Shown in pieces: positions 15,627 to 24,267 of a DNA stretch of 64,000 nt (the first letter of the stretch is position 1; every line of letters begins with the position of its first letter). The notes beneath the pieces were generated by a model. It was not told where the DNA came from. It did no database searches and worked only from the letters and a program-made list of their open reading frames with translations. Source of the DNA: Poriferisocius sp965200775 (GTDB lineage: Bacteria; Actinomycetota; Acidimicrobiia; Acidimicrobiales; Bin134); assembly GCA_965200775.1 (NCBI GenBank), contig OZ241383.1, positions 2,790,001-2,854,000 of the forward strand, read 5' to 3'. The position numbers were made by a program, and so were the translations under genes.

Positions 15627-16745
15627 ATGTTGCCTGCTGATGTCAAGCCGATCTCTGTTGATGACCACATCATCGAGCCGCCCCATCTGTGGCAGAGTCG
15701 GCTGCCGGCTCGGTTCCGGGAGCGGGGGCCTCGGGTGGTGGAGCTTGAGAACGGGACTGAGGCCTGGCTCTACGAGGACCAGGTAATCCAGACCGTTCGG
15801 GGCAACACCCGCACGATGCCAGGCTTTGACGACGACCCGCTGGGGGTGGCCCGGTTCAGCGAGATGCGCCCCGGTTGCTACGAGCCCAAGGCTCGATTGG
15901 ACGACATGGACCTCGACGGCATCTGGGCTCAGGTCAACTTCCCCGACTTCAGCCGGTTCGCCGGCCACCGGTTCGTGGCGAGCGAGAACTTCGAGCTGGC
16001 CGCATTGTGCGTGCGGGCCTACAACGACTTCGTGTTGGAAGAGTGGTGCGCCGCCGACCCGCAGCGGCTGATTCCCCTGGTAGTGGTGCCGTTGTGGGAT
16101 CCGGCCGCCGCCGCCGCCGAGGTGCATCGCACCGCCTCGCTGGGAGCTCGAGCCGTAGCGTTCTCCGAGAACCCCACGTCGCTGGGGTTGCCGTCGGTGT
16201 ACACCGACCACTGGGAGCCGTTGTGGGCCGCGGTGGCCGAGGCCGGTCTGGTGGTGTGCCTGCACATCGGTTCGTCGTCCAAGCTCATCAAGTCGTCCGA
16301 CGACGCCCCTCCCTGCACCGTGCTCCCCTACGTGGGGGCCAACTCGATGATCGCCTGCACCGACTGGCTTTTCTCCGGCATTCTCGACCGCCACCGCCCG
16401 ATCCGGGTGGCGTTCTCGGAAGGGGGAGCCGGCTGGGTCCCCTACCTGCTGGAGCAGGCCGACGACGTGTTCGACAACTTCCGGGTGCAGCTCCCAGCCG
16501 AGCGTCCTCCCCGAGAGGTCTTTGCCGAGCATATGACCGTGTGCATGCTGCGAGACGACACCGCAGTCGCCGCTCTCGACGTGATCGGAGAGGACAACAT
16601 CACCTGGGAATCGGACTACCCCCACGAGTCCACCCTGTTCCCCCAGAGCATGGAGTCGCTGACCCACTCAACCGCTTCGATGACCGAATCGGTGGCCCGC
16701 AAGTTCGCCGAGACCAACGCCCGCCGCCTGTTCCGAATCGACTAG
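15627..16745 (+). CDS. Amidohydrolase family 2 protein (ACMSD-like TIM barrel)
   Basis: 372 residues of the PF04909 group, which contains decarboxylases and hydrolases acting on carboxylated ring compounds. The N-terminal metal motif is altered to ISVDDHIIEPPHLW; the later ligands are in VVCLHIGSSS and, near the C-terminus, WESDYPHEST. The -10-like TAGCCT at 15612-15617 stands nine bases before the ATG. Residues 161-280 are encoded by copy B of the 360-bp repeat. It is a distant relative of the amidohydrolases at 27475 and 40512. The substrate is unknown. Confidence 0.85.
   Translation: MLPADVKPISVDDHIIEPPHLWQSRLPARFRERGPRVVELENGTEAWLYEDQVIQTVRGNTRTMPGFDDDPLGVARFSEMRPGCYEPKARLDDMDLDGIWAQVNFPDFSRFAGHRFVASENFELAALCVRAYNDFVLEEWCAADPQRLIPLVVVPLWDPAAAAAEVHRTASLGARAVAFSENPTSLGLPSVYTDHWEPLWAAVAEAGLVVCLHIGSSSKLIKSSDDAPPCTVLPYVGANSMIACTDWLFSGILDRHRPIRVAFSEGGAGWVPYLLEQADDVFDNFRVQLPAERPPREVFAEHMTVCMLRDDTAVAALDVIGEDNITWESDYPHESTLFPQSMESLTHSTASMTESVARKFAETNARRLFRID
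16107..16466 (+). repeat. 360-bp direct repeat, copy B (inside the intact amidohydrolase gene)
   Basis: Identical by eye to 11643-12002. Here the segment is continuous with a normal reading frame on both sides, so this is the source copy and copy A is the derivative. Confidence 0.93.
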
Positions 16746-16813
16746 CCGAAATAGACTGACGGGTCCGGCACTCACCGAGCAGCCGGCACCCAAGCCGGCC
16801 CCGGCGCCCGCTC

Positions 16814-17623
16814 TCAGTCCTGAGACTCGTACCCGAACCGTTCCATCGACTTATGGAAATCACCCAACGTGGAGTACACCGTCAACCGGTCGAACTGCCG
16901 CTGGATGTTCCGGTCGGTCACGTCGGCATGCACATCCACCGCCATCTTGGCCAGCCCAACCGCCTCGGTGGGCAGCGACATGAGGTGATGGCAGAAGGCG
17001 TACACCTCGTCCATCAACGACTCCGCCGGGTAAATCTCGTGAATCAGCCCGATGGACTTGGCCTGCTCGGCGCCCACCTCCATCGTGGCCATCGCCATCC
17101 ACTTGGCCCAGCTTGGCCCGATCAGCCGGGTCAGCCTGCTGGTGCCTCCGCTGCCGGCGATGCCCCCCAGCTTCACCTCGGGCAACGCAAAAGAGGCCTC
17201 GGGAGTGCAGAACCGGAAGTCAACCGACCCGGACATCTCCACCCCGGCCCCCAGGCACCGACCCTGAATCGCCATGATGATCGGCTTCTCCACAGCTTCC
17301 ATCTCGTCGTAGAGGAGGTGGTGGCTGCGGTAGTCCCGCCGGAAGTTCCACCCCGGGTGCAGATGCTCGGTTTCGGGGTCGCCGGGGCGATTACCTGCCG
17401 GGCTGGAGATGTCCTGACCGGCGGTGAAGTAGCGGCCCTTGGCCGTGATCACCATGCACAGCAGGTCGTCCCGGTCACCCAGCGCCAGCACCGCTTCCCA
17501 CAGCGCCGCCGTCATCTCGTGGCTGATGGCGTTTAGCTTCTCCGGCCGATCCAGAGTCAGCGTGAGGATGCCGTCGGCTACGTCGATGGTGGCGTTGGGA
17601 CAGCCCTTCGGGAGGTCGGTCAC
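16814..17623 (-). CDS. Enoyl-CoA hydratase/isomerase (crotonase) family protein
   Basis: 269 residues. The crotonase fold signatures are LTLDRPEKLNAISHEM, the oxyanion-hole segment YFTAGQDISSP and CLGAGVEMSGSVDFRF, which carries a Glu at the first catalytic position; LPEVKLGGIAGSGG carries the second Glu. Both acid positions are kept, so true hydratase activity is plausible. The start is a GTG directly after the TAG of the LLM gene (TAGGTG), so the two are coupled. The exact CoA ester is unknown. Confidence 0.87.
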   Translation of the reverse strand: MTDLPKGCPNATIDVADGILTLTLDRPEKLNAISHEMTAALWEAVLALGDRDDLLCMVITAKGRYFTAGQDISSPAGNRPGDPETEHLHPGWNFRRDYRSHHLLYDEMEAVEKPIIMAIQGRCLGAGVEMSGSVDFRFCTPEASFALPEVKLGGIAGSGGTSRLTRLIGPSWAKWMAMATMEVGAEQAKSIGLIHEIYPAESLMDEVYAFCHHLMSLPTEAVGLAKMAVDVHADVTDRNIQRQFDRLTVYSTLGDFHKSMERFGYESQD

Positions 17624-18748
17624 CTAGGCAGCTTCGCGCAGCCGGGTGGTGCGATGCACCGGGTCGGTGTCGATCTTGGGGATCACGTACTTGCCCAGCA
17701 GCTCAATGGTCTTGAGGTCGTCGGCCCGCTCGCTGGAGCCCATCCCGAACACAAGCTGATCGGCCCCGGCGTCGGCCCATTCCTGACAGCCCTTCAGGGC
17801 CTGATCGGGGTCACCCATCACGCTTCCCGGCTGGCCGATTCCCTGCCACAGCTCCTCGGCGGAGGGCATGGGAATGGTCTGGGGCCACGCCGGCACCCAC
17901 TCGGGCCTGGGGAAGGTGTCGTGGTACCGGAACACGTTGGACTGGAGGTAGGTCATCGACGACCGCAGGGCGTGGTCCACCGCGCCCTGGGTGGTCTCAG
18001 CCACGAACGCCCCGGAGGTCACCATGATGTTGTCGTTCACGAACGCCCCAACCGGCTCGGCGTTGACGATGTCCTTCTTGTAGGCCTCCAGCACCGGGGC
18101 CAGCTCGTCAAGAGCCCCCACCGAGAACCCGAGCACGCCGAGCCCCTTGCGGGCCGCCATGGAATAGCTCGTGACGTTGCCCGCCGCGTACCACATGGCC
18201 GGGTGGCCCTTGCCCCACGGCTTGGGCAGCACCTTGCGCGGGGGAAGCGACCAGAACTTGCCCTCGTATCCCTCGTAGGTGTCCTGGGTCCACATCTTGG
18301 CGAACTCACCAATCACGTCCTCCCAGATCTCCTTGGTGTGGGTGGTCTCGGTGATGCCCTCCCGGTGCAGGAACCCCAGAATCTCGTGGCTGCCCGCACC
18401 TCGACCGGTGCCGAACTCGAACCGGCCCTCGGTGAGATGGTCGAGCATGGCTACCCGCTCCGCCACCTTGGCCGGGTGGTTCACCTGGGGCAGCGGGTTG
18501 AAGATGCCCGAACCGATGTGAATCCGCTCTGTGGCGTGGGCCAGGTAGCCGGCGATGGCGTCGTTGGCCGACATGTGGGAGTACTCGTCGAGGAAGTGGT
18601 GCTCGGGAAGCCACACGTACTTGAACCCCGCCTTGTCCGCCGCTATCACTAGCTCCAGCTCCTCCATGAAAGCGGTGTGCTCGGCGTCGGGATCGACATC
18701 CCGGCGATGCTGGGGGACGTATCCCTGGATGAACAGCCCAAACTCCAT
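17624..18748 (-). CDS. LLM class flavin-dependent oxidoreductase (luciferase-like)
   Basis: 374 residues of the bacterial luciferase-like fold. It shows MEFGLFIQGYVPQHRR, WLPEHHFLDEYSHMSAND, HIGSGIFNPLPQVNHPAKVAE and FGTGRGAGSHEILGF, the standard series for FMN- or F420-using monooxygenases and dehydrogenases. It is the first gene of a two-gene minus-strand operon with the crotonase. A role in oxidising a cyclic or long-chain substrate before beta-oxidation is inference. Confidence 0.88.
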   Translation of the reverse strand: MEFGLFIQGYVPQHRRDVDPDAEHTAFMEELELVIAADKAGFKYVWLPEHHFLDEYSHMSANDAIAGYLAHATERIHIGSGIFNPLPQVNHPAKVAERVAMLDHLTEGRFEFGTGRGAGSHEILGFLHREGITETTHTKEIWEDVIGEFAKMWTQDTYEGYEGKFWSLPPRKVLPKPWGKGHPAMWYAAGNVTSYSMAARKGLGVLGFSVGALDELAPVLEAYKKDIVNAEPVGAFVNDNIMVTSGAFVAETTQGAVDHALRSSMTYLQSNVFRYHDTFPRPEWVPAWPQTIPMPSAEELWQGIGQPGSVMGDPDQALKGCQEWADAGADQLVFGMGSSERADDLKTIELLGKYVIPKIDTDPVHRTTRLREAA

Positions 18749-18822
18749 ATCAGCTTCTCCGTGTCTTGGTGGATGGTAGGCAGATATTTCCTAGCAGCCC
18801 ATCTCCCTTCGGGCCTAAGGGA

Positions 18823-18899
18823 GCACCAAAGCCACCTGCCCCCAAGCCACCGAACGCACCAAAGCCTTGTGCCTCCAATCATGAGGGCACGCCAAAGCC
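18823..18899 (+). repeat. Three spaced GCAC(G)CAAAGCC-like repeats in a divergent promoter region
   Basis: GCACCAAAGCC occurs at 18823-18833 and 18856-18866, and a variant with two extra bases (GCACGCCAAAGCC) at 18887-18899, spaced 31-33 bp. They sit between the divergent LLM and hydrolase genes, so they could bind a shared regulator. No known operator is matched. Confidence 0.3.
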
Positions 18900-18915
18900 C
18901 CTATGCTGGCGAGCC

Positions 18916-19869
18916 GTGTCTCCCATCCGCCCCGAACAACCCCCCACCCCGCTCCGCGACGCCTTCCCCATCCACCGGGCCCCCGTGGACGGCGACCTTT
19001 CGCTGGCCTACATCCGGGAGGGGGTGGGCGGCTACCCCCTGGTGCTGGTTCACGGCTATCCCGAAACCAAGCGCATCTGGTGGCGCAACATCATCCCGCT
19101 GGCCCAAGCCGGCTACGAGGTGATCGTGCCCGACCTGCGGGGTTACGGCGATTCCGACCTGTCCTCCGACGACCAGTACGACCTGGTGCTGTACTCCCGG
19201 GACGTGTACACCCTGGTCCACGATGTGCTCGGCCACCAAAAGGTCGGCCTGTTGGGCGGCGACGTGGGTGGGGCTGTGATCGTGGATATGGCCAACCGGT
19301 GGCCGGAGTTCGTCGACCGCATGGTGTTCTTCAACACCGTGGCCCCGTTCATCGTCGATCAGATCGACTGGTACACCGAGCGGGGTCTGTCGCTGAATCC
19401 ACTGCCTCACGGTCCCACAGGCGACTACCGCATCCGCCAGGGCCGCGACCCCGAAGCGCTGCGGGCCGACCTGGACACCCCCGCACGGTGCCGCCAATAC
19501 GTGCGCGACTGCTACGAGCACCGGCTCTGGGCCTCCCAGTACTCCTTCGAGGAGGACGACTACGACTTCATGACCGAGCCGTTCTCCGACCTGGAACGAC
19601 TGGCCGCCGGATGGTCGGTGTACCAGCTCGAATACGGCCGACCCATGAGCGAGCCCCCCATGATGGGCACGCAGGTGCAGGCTCCAACCCTCATCCTGTA
19701 CGGCCCCGACGACCAAGTCGTGCCCAAGGACTTCCCCAAACGATGCGAGATCGCCTTCCCCAACCGGATCGGACCGGTGGTGCTCCCCGAATGCGGCCAC
19801 TTCCTCCAGTGGGAGCGGGCCGACGTGTTCAACCCGCTGGTCGAGCGCTTCTACGCTGATCTGCGCTGA
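18916..19869 (+). CDS. Alpha/beta hydrolase, epoxide hydrolase/dehalogenase-like
   Basis: 317 residues. It has the HGYPE oxyanion motif (VLVHGYPETKRIWW), DLRGYGDSD and a nucleophile elbow GLLGGDVGGAV with Asp rather than Ser, the hallmark of epoxide hydrolases and haloalkane dehalogenases. The acid is probably in LYGPDDQVV and the His in PECGHFLQWE. The GTG at 18916 gives a normal N-terminus; a longer frame from 18766 would start with low-complexity APKP repeats. Two hydrolases and a DUF1214 gene follow in close order. Confidence 0.85.
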   Translation: MSPIRPEQPPTPLRDAFPIHRAPVDGDLSLAYIREGVGGYPLVLVHGYPETKRIWWRNIIPLAQAGYEVIVPDLRGYGDSDLSSDDQYDLVLYSRDVYTLVHDVLGHQKVGLLGGDVGGAVIVDMANRWPEFVDRMVFFNTVAPFIVDQIDWYTERGLSLNPLPHGPTGDYRIRQGRDPEALRADLDTPARCRQYVRDCYEHRLWASQYSFEEDDYDFMTEPFSDLERLAAGWSVYQLEYGRPMSEPPMMGTQVQAPTLILYGPDDQVVPKDFPKRCEIAFPNRIGPVVLPECGHFLQWERADVFNPLVERFYADLR

Positions 19870-19901
19870 CCACAGAAGCTGACCACCGAAGGAGCCGGGC
19901 C

Positions 19902-20855
19902 GTGCATCTCAACCAGTTTTCCGACACCATCGAACCGCTGGACATGACCAAAACCGCCGAGTTCGAGAGCCTTTGCTCCAGCGCTGCCGACCTGGGCATT
20001 GCCCACGGAGCCGACATCGCCTACGTGTCCCGCAACATCGTGGCCCGCCACCAGCGATTCCACTTTCTGGAGTGGGGCAGCCCCGACGCACCCACGGTGC
20101 TGCTACTCCACGGCGGCAACCAGTCGGCCCACTCCTGGGACCTGGTCAGCCTGGCGCTGGCCGACCGCTACCACGTATTGGCCCTCGATCAGCGGGGCCA
20201 CGGTGACAGCGAGTGGGCCCGCGACGCCGACTACTCCTCGGGGGCAATGGCTGCCGATGCCGCCGCTTTCTGCGCAGCGGTGGGGGTGGAGGATCCCGTC
20301 ATCATGGGCCATTCCATGGGCGGCATGAACACCATGCGCCTCACCCTCGACCACCCTGAGCAGGCCAAGGCCATCGTGCTGGTGGACATCGGCCCGGAGA
20401 TCTCCGAGGTGGGAACCAAGGTCATCCGCACGTTCGTCACCGAGAACCGGGAGTTCCAGGACATCGACGACTTCGTGGCAGCGGTGCAGAAGTACGACCC
20501 CTACCGCAGCAGGGAGCACATCGAGCGCACCGTCAAGTACAACCTGCTGCAACGGGTGGACGGCACGTTCGTATCCAAGGTGGACCACGGCCCCCGACTG
20601 GCCTCCGGGGCCGAGCACCGCCGGGCCGGTGATCGCTTCACCATCGAGGACGCCGAACGCATCACCCAGCCGGTCCTGCTGGTGCGGGGAGCCGACTCTT
20701 GGGTGCTCACCGCCGAGGCCGCCGAGAGGTTCGCCGCCGCCCTGCCCAACGGCACGCTGGTGACCGTGCCCGATTGCAGCCACAACGTCCATGGCCAGAA
20801 CACAAGGGGCTTTCTGGCCGCAGTCGAGCCATTTTTGGCAAGCTTCGCGTCGTGA
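19902..20855 (+). CDS. Alpha/beta hydrolase (serine type)
   Basis: 317 residues. Core motifs are LLLHGGNQSAHSWD, LDQRGHGDSEWA, the nucleophile elbow IMGHSMGGMNTM and the C-terminal His in PDCSHNVHGQN. This is the classic Ser-hydrolase triad, so it is a C-C bond hydrolase, esterase or lactonase, and differs in mechanism from the Asp-type enzyme just upstream. The start is GTG 19902. Its TGA overlaps the next gene's GTG by four bases. Confidence 0.86.
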   Translation: MHLNQFSDTIEPLDMTKTAEFESLCSSAADLGIAHGADIAYVSRNIVARHQRFHFLEWGSPDAPTVLLLHGGNQSAHSWDLVSLALADRYHVLALDQRGHGDSEWARDADYSSGAMAADAAAFCAAVGVEDPVIMGHSMGGMNTMRLTLDHPEQAKAIVLVDIGPEISEVGTKVIRTFVTENREFQDIDDFVAAVQKYDPYRSREHIERTVKYNLLQRVDGTFVSKVDHGPRLASGAEHRRAGDRFTIEDAERITQPVLLVRGADSWVLTAEAAERFAAALPNGTLVTVPDCSHNVHGQNTRGFLAAVEPFLASFAS

Positions 20856-22033
20856 ATGCAATGGATGACGTGAACGCCGCGCTCGAAGCGTGGCAGGAGT
20901 GGTGCGACCTGCTCAAGCGGATGGGCAACGAGGTCGTGTCACAGCCCTACCCCACCGGCGACGGAGCCGAGCTGGAGATGCTCGAACACCTGGCCGACAA
21001 CGTGGTGGCGTTCTGCGGGTGGGAGGTGCTGCACGCCGACCCCACCCGCCCGTTCTTCAGCCGCCAGAACGACCTCACCGTCCAATGGGGCGGACCCAAC
21101 GCCGACAACGTGTACCGCCACGCCCGCATCGAACCCGGTCGCCGCTACCGGATCACCGGCAACATGCACGGCTGCGACGATTTCATCATCGCCCTGCGGG
21201 CCGGGTTCATGCACAACGACATCTGGGGCACAAAGGCCACCATCACCGCTCACGAGATCGGGCTCGGACGCCACGACGACTTCGAGATCCTTCTCGGCGG
21301 CGACGAGCCCGGCGCGGTGGCCATACCCGACGGGGTGTTGTCAGCCTCGATCCGCGAGTACTACTTCGATTGGACCGCCGACGAGCCCGCTTTCTTCACC
21401 ATCGAATGCCTCGACCCCGAACCCGCTCCGGCGTTCAATGGGGGGGTGCTGGGCGAACGGGTGCGCCGGGCCATGATGCAGATGACCGACTCCATCGAGC
21501 GCTGGAACGCCTACATGGTGATGAACCGGGCCGAGCGCATCGACAACAGCTTTGCCAATCGCACGGTGAAAATATCCAAGGGCCTGTCCATGGCCCGCTA
21601 CGGGTTCTGCTTCTGGGATCTCGAGCCCGATCAGGCGCTCATCGTGACCGCCGAGGTGCCCGAATCCATTTACTGGGGGGCTCAGCTCTACATGATGGGC
21701 ACCTTCGAGCTGGTGGACCCCTACGGCCGTATCGTGTCCTACAACCAGGCTCAGACCACCGTTTCATCCGACGGCAAGGTGCGCTACGTGGTGAGCGCCA
21801 CCGACCCCGGTACCGCCAACTGGCTCGACACCGCCGGGCGCCGCAACGGCCTGGTCAACCTCCGCTGGTTCTGGCCCACCGGCGACCAAGGCATGGAACC
21901 CTCCTCCGAGGTGGTGCCCGTGAGCGACGTGGCCGCCGCACTGCCCACCGATCACCCCATGGTCACCCCCGCCGAGCGAGCCGCCGACCTCGCCGCTCGG
22001 CAGGCCCATCTGCGACACCGTTTCAGGACGTGA
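20852..22033 (+). CDS. DUF1214-domain protein
   Basis: 393 residues from GTG 20852 (four-base overlap with the upstream hydrolase stop); ATG 20861 is equally possible. The C-terminal half shows the DUF1214 pattern: IYWGAQLYMMG, YGRIVSYNQAQTT, GTANWLDTAGRRNGLVNLRWF. There is no signal peptide. DUF1214 proteins occur in catabolic clusters and are of unknown biochemical function. The N-terminal 100 residues are helical and unassigned. Coupling suggests a shared pathway with the two hydrolases. Confidence 0.75.
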   Translation: MNAMDDVNAALEAWQEWCDLLKRMGNEVVSQPYPTGDGAELEMLEHLADNVVAFCGWEVLHADPTRPFFSRQNDLTVQWGGPNADNVYRHARIEPGRRYRITGNMHGCDDFIIALRAGFMHNDIWGTKATITAHEIGLGRHDDFEILLGGDEPGAVAIPDGVLSASIREYYFDWTADEPAFFTIECLDPEPAPAFNGGVLGERVRRAMMQMTDSIERWNAYMVMNRAERIDNSFANRTVKISKGLSMARYGFCFWDLEPDQALIVTAEVPESIYWGAQLYMMGTFELVDPYGRIVSYNQAQTTVSSDGKVRYVVSATDPGTANWLDTAGRRNGLVNLRWFWPTGDQGMEPSSEVVPVSDVAAALPTDHPMVTPAERAADLAARQAHLRHRFRT

Positions 22034-22042
22034 ACCCCGGCC

Positions 22043-22837
22043 TCACGGCCGCATAATCCCGCCCCCGTCCACCTGGAACGTCTCCCCGGTGATGTATTGG
22101 CTGGTGTCCGACAGCAGGAACCCGATTACCGGGGCGATGTCGTTCACAGCGTCGCCGTCTCGGCCCAGGGGGTGGTTGTCGAACATGGCCTGGTAGGCGG
22201 CCAGCCGGTCGGGGTCGTCGTCCGGTGGAGCCCGATGGGCCACCGACGCCGGGTTCACGCAGTTCACCGTGATGCCATCACGCCCCCACTCCCGTGCCGC
22301 CGTGCGGGTGAGGGAGCGAATGGCCTCCTTGGCCGCTCCGTAGGGGCCGTAGCCCGGCCCGCCCGTGAGCCCCATCGTGGTGCCAAAGGTGATGATGCGA
22401 CCCCGACCCTTGACTGCCATGTGGGGGTGGACGGCCTGCATGAGCCACAGCGTTGCCTTGGGACCGGTGTCGAACAGCAGATCCATGTCCGACTCGTCCA
22501 CATCCAGAAGCGGCATGGTGGGACGGAACGACTGGGCGTTGGCCACCAGCCCATCCACCGTGCCCCAACGCTGCACCGTCGCCTCCACTACTTCTCGTAT
22601 GTGGTCTCGGTCGCTCACCGTTCCTGCCACGGCCAGCACGTCGCCGCCCCGATCGGCCAGCTCGGCAGCGGTGGCCTCGATCCGCTCGGGCTTGCGGCTG
22701 GTAATCGTGACCTTCACCCCCTGGCCCACCAGATATTCGGCTATCCCCCGCCCGATCCCTTTGGACGCGCCGGTGACTATCACCACTTGGTCTGCGGGGA
22801 CGATCACGCCGTTGGGGGCCATCTGAGCTTCGAGCAT
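22043..22837 (-). CDS. Short-chain dehydrogenase/reductase
   Basis: 264 residues, NAD(P)-dependent oxidoreductase. It has the cofactor motif VIVTGASKGIGRGIAEYL, and YGPYGAAK supplies the catalytic Tyr and Lys. Two family positions differ: NAG is NAQ, and the residue 13 before the Tyr, normally Ser, is Thr in FGTTMGLTGG. It ends with TGETFQVDGGGIM, typical of the FabG-like classical group. Convergent with the DUF1214 gene, 9 bp apart. Confidence 0.88.
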   Translation of the reverse strand: MLEAQMAPNGVIVPADQVVIVTGASKGIGRGIAEYLVGQGVKVTITSRKPERIEATAAELADRGGDVLAVAGTVSDRDHIREVVEATVQRWGTVDGLVANAQSFRPTMPLLDVDESDMDLLFDTGPKATLWLMQAVHPHMAVKGRGRIITFGTTMGLTGGPGYGPYGAAKEAIRSLTRTAAREWGRDGITVNCVNPASVAHRAPPDDDPDRLAAYQAMFDNHPLGRDGDAVNDIAPVIGFLLSDTSQYITGETFQVDGGGIMRP

Positions 22838-22887
22838 CTTTCGAGCGTACTGTTCTGGATGATGGATTTGCCCTCGAAGGCCACGCT

Positions 22888-24156
22888 GTGAGCTGGACTG
22901 CCGGCCCTCGGCCCGACTGGGTGGCCGCCGTGAACGCAGGCGAAGCCGGGCCGGTGGTGGACGAAGCCCGCCGCCCTTTCGACCCCGACCTGCTCATGGC
23001 CGAGGCCCTTGTTCGCATGGGCCGACCCCCCGACGACCGGGCTGCTTTCGGTGACGGTGCCTTTGTGGAACCCCTGGGGCTGTTCTGCAACGGGCTGGAA
23101 CACGAGGCCGACCTCACCGCCATGGGCCGGTGGATGTCGCGGCGGATGATCCTTCGACTGCTGGAGGTGCGCATCCAGCTCGTCGACTACCTGGCCACCG
23201 ATCCCGGCACGCTAGACGAGCCCATCGCCGAGCCCATCTTCGTGATCGGCGCTCCCCGCACCGGCACCACCGTCATTCACGGCGTGCTGGCCCAAGACCC
23301 GGCCAACCGGGCCCCCGAGGGATGGGAGCTGCTCCGCCCGGTGCCGCCGCCCCATCCCGATCCCGACACCCGGGCGGCCGATCCCCGCATCGCCCTGGCC
23401 GGAGCCGAGCTGGTCATGCCCCAGACGGTGTCCAGCGGCATGCTCGCCATCCACGAGTACTCCGGGCGCATGTACAAGGAGTGCCTGTCGGCCATGTCCC
23501 TCGAGTTCTGCTCCGAGGAGATGGTGAGCCGAACCGATGTGCCCACCTACCAGGCGTGGCTCCAAACCGCCGACTACCGACCGGCGTATCGCACCTACCG
23601 GAAAGTCCTCCAGGTGTTGCAGCGGCGGATGCCCACCCGACGGTGGGTGCTCAAATCGCCTGCTCATCTCCAGGCCCTGCCCGCCCTGATGGAGGTGTTC
23701 GACGACGCCCGGTTCGTGATCACCCACCGCGACCCCACCGCCATCCTGCCCTCGGTCACCAGCCTCATCGCCACCATGCGCTGGGCCCATTCCGACAGGG
23801 TGGATTTCGCCGCCATCGGCAGGTACCACCTGGAGCTCTACGCTCGCAGCCTGGACAACCTCATCGACCTGGTGGACTCGGGTCGGCTTCCCCCCGACCG
23901 CACCGCCCAGGTTCCCCACCGGCTGGTGGCCACCGACGGGGTGGCCGCGGCCCGGTCGGTGTACGAGCAGCTCGGCCTTGAGCTCACCCCCCCAACTGAG
24001 GCCTCCATGGCTGCCTACGTTGCTGCGACCCCGCCGGGCAAGCACGGCGAACACCGCTACCAGTTCGAAGACCTGGGGCTCACCCGAGCCGAGGTTCGAG
24101 CCCGATTCGCTCGCTACATCGAACGTTTCGACATTCCGGTGGCCGGCGGTGGTTGA
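22888..24156 (+). CDS. Sulfotransferase-family protein
   Basis: 422 residues. The PAPS-binding loop IGAPRTGTTVIHGVLA and the 3'-phosphate-binding region FVITHRDPTAILPSV mark a Sulfotransferase_3-type protein. It has an unusually long N-terminal helical part (about 110 residues). Such genes are abundant in Acidimicrobiia and mycobacteria, where they may sulfate lipids or sterol-like molecules; the acceptor here is unknown. The stop codon lies inside a tandem repeat. Confidence 0.83.
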   Translation: MSWTAGPRPDWVAAVNAGEAGPVVDEARRPFDPDLLMAEALVRMGRPPDDRAAFGDGAFVEPLGLFCNGLEHEADLTAMGRWMSRRMILRLLEVRIQLVDYLATDPGTLDEPIAEPIFVIGAPRTGTTVIHGVLAQDPANRAPEGWELLRPVPPPHPDPDTRAADPRIALAGAELVMPQTVSSGMLAIHEYSGRMYKECLSAMSLEFCSEEMVSRTDVPTYQAWLQTADYRPAYRTYRKVLQVLQRRMPTRRWVLKSPAHLQALPALMEVFDDARFVITHRDPTAILPSVTSLIATMRWAHSDRVDFAAIGRYHLELYARSLDNLIDLVDSGRLPPDRTAQVPHRLVATDGVAAARSVYEQLGLELTPPTEASMAAYVAATPPGKHGEHRYQFEDLGLTRAEVRARFARYIERFDIPVAGGG

Positions 24157-24267
24157 CCGAGACCAGGGGCTAAAGGTGGCCGGCGGTGATTGACCGAGGC
24201 CAGGGACACAGGTTGGCCGGCGGTGATTGACCGAGGCCAGGGACACAGGTTGGCCGGCGATGGCTGA
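24138..24267 (+). repeat. 36-37-bp tandem repeat across a gene end
   Basis: Three copies of a 36-37 bp unit (24138, 24175, 24211) and a partial fourth (24248-24267) share GGCCGGCGGTG and TTGACCGAG. Copies 2 and 3 are nearly identical. The array covers the sulfotransferase stop and runs to the start of the thioesterase gene. There are no variable spacers, so it is not a CRISPR. Confidence 0.85.

Noticed and set aside
11375..16466. A complete integrative element inserted at tRNA-Thr
   Set aside because: tRNA-Thr is intact, no copy of its 3' end occurs downstream, and no integrase or transposase gene is present; the only tRNA scar is Met-type.
18766..18915. N-terminal extension of the epoxide-hydrolase-like protein
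   Set aside because: It encodes APKP-type low complexity from the spaced promoter repeats; the GTG at 18916 gives a normal family N-terminus.
24138..24267. Possible CRISPR array
   Set aside because: Units are directly adjacent tandem repeats without unique spacers, and no cas genes are present.
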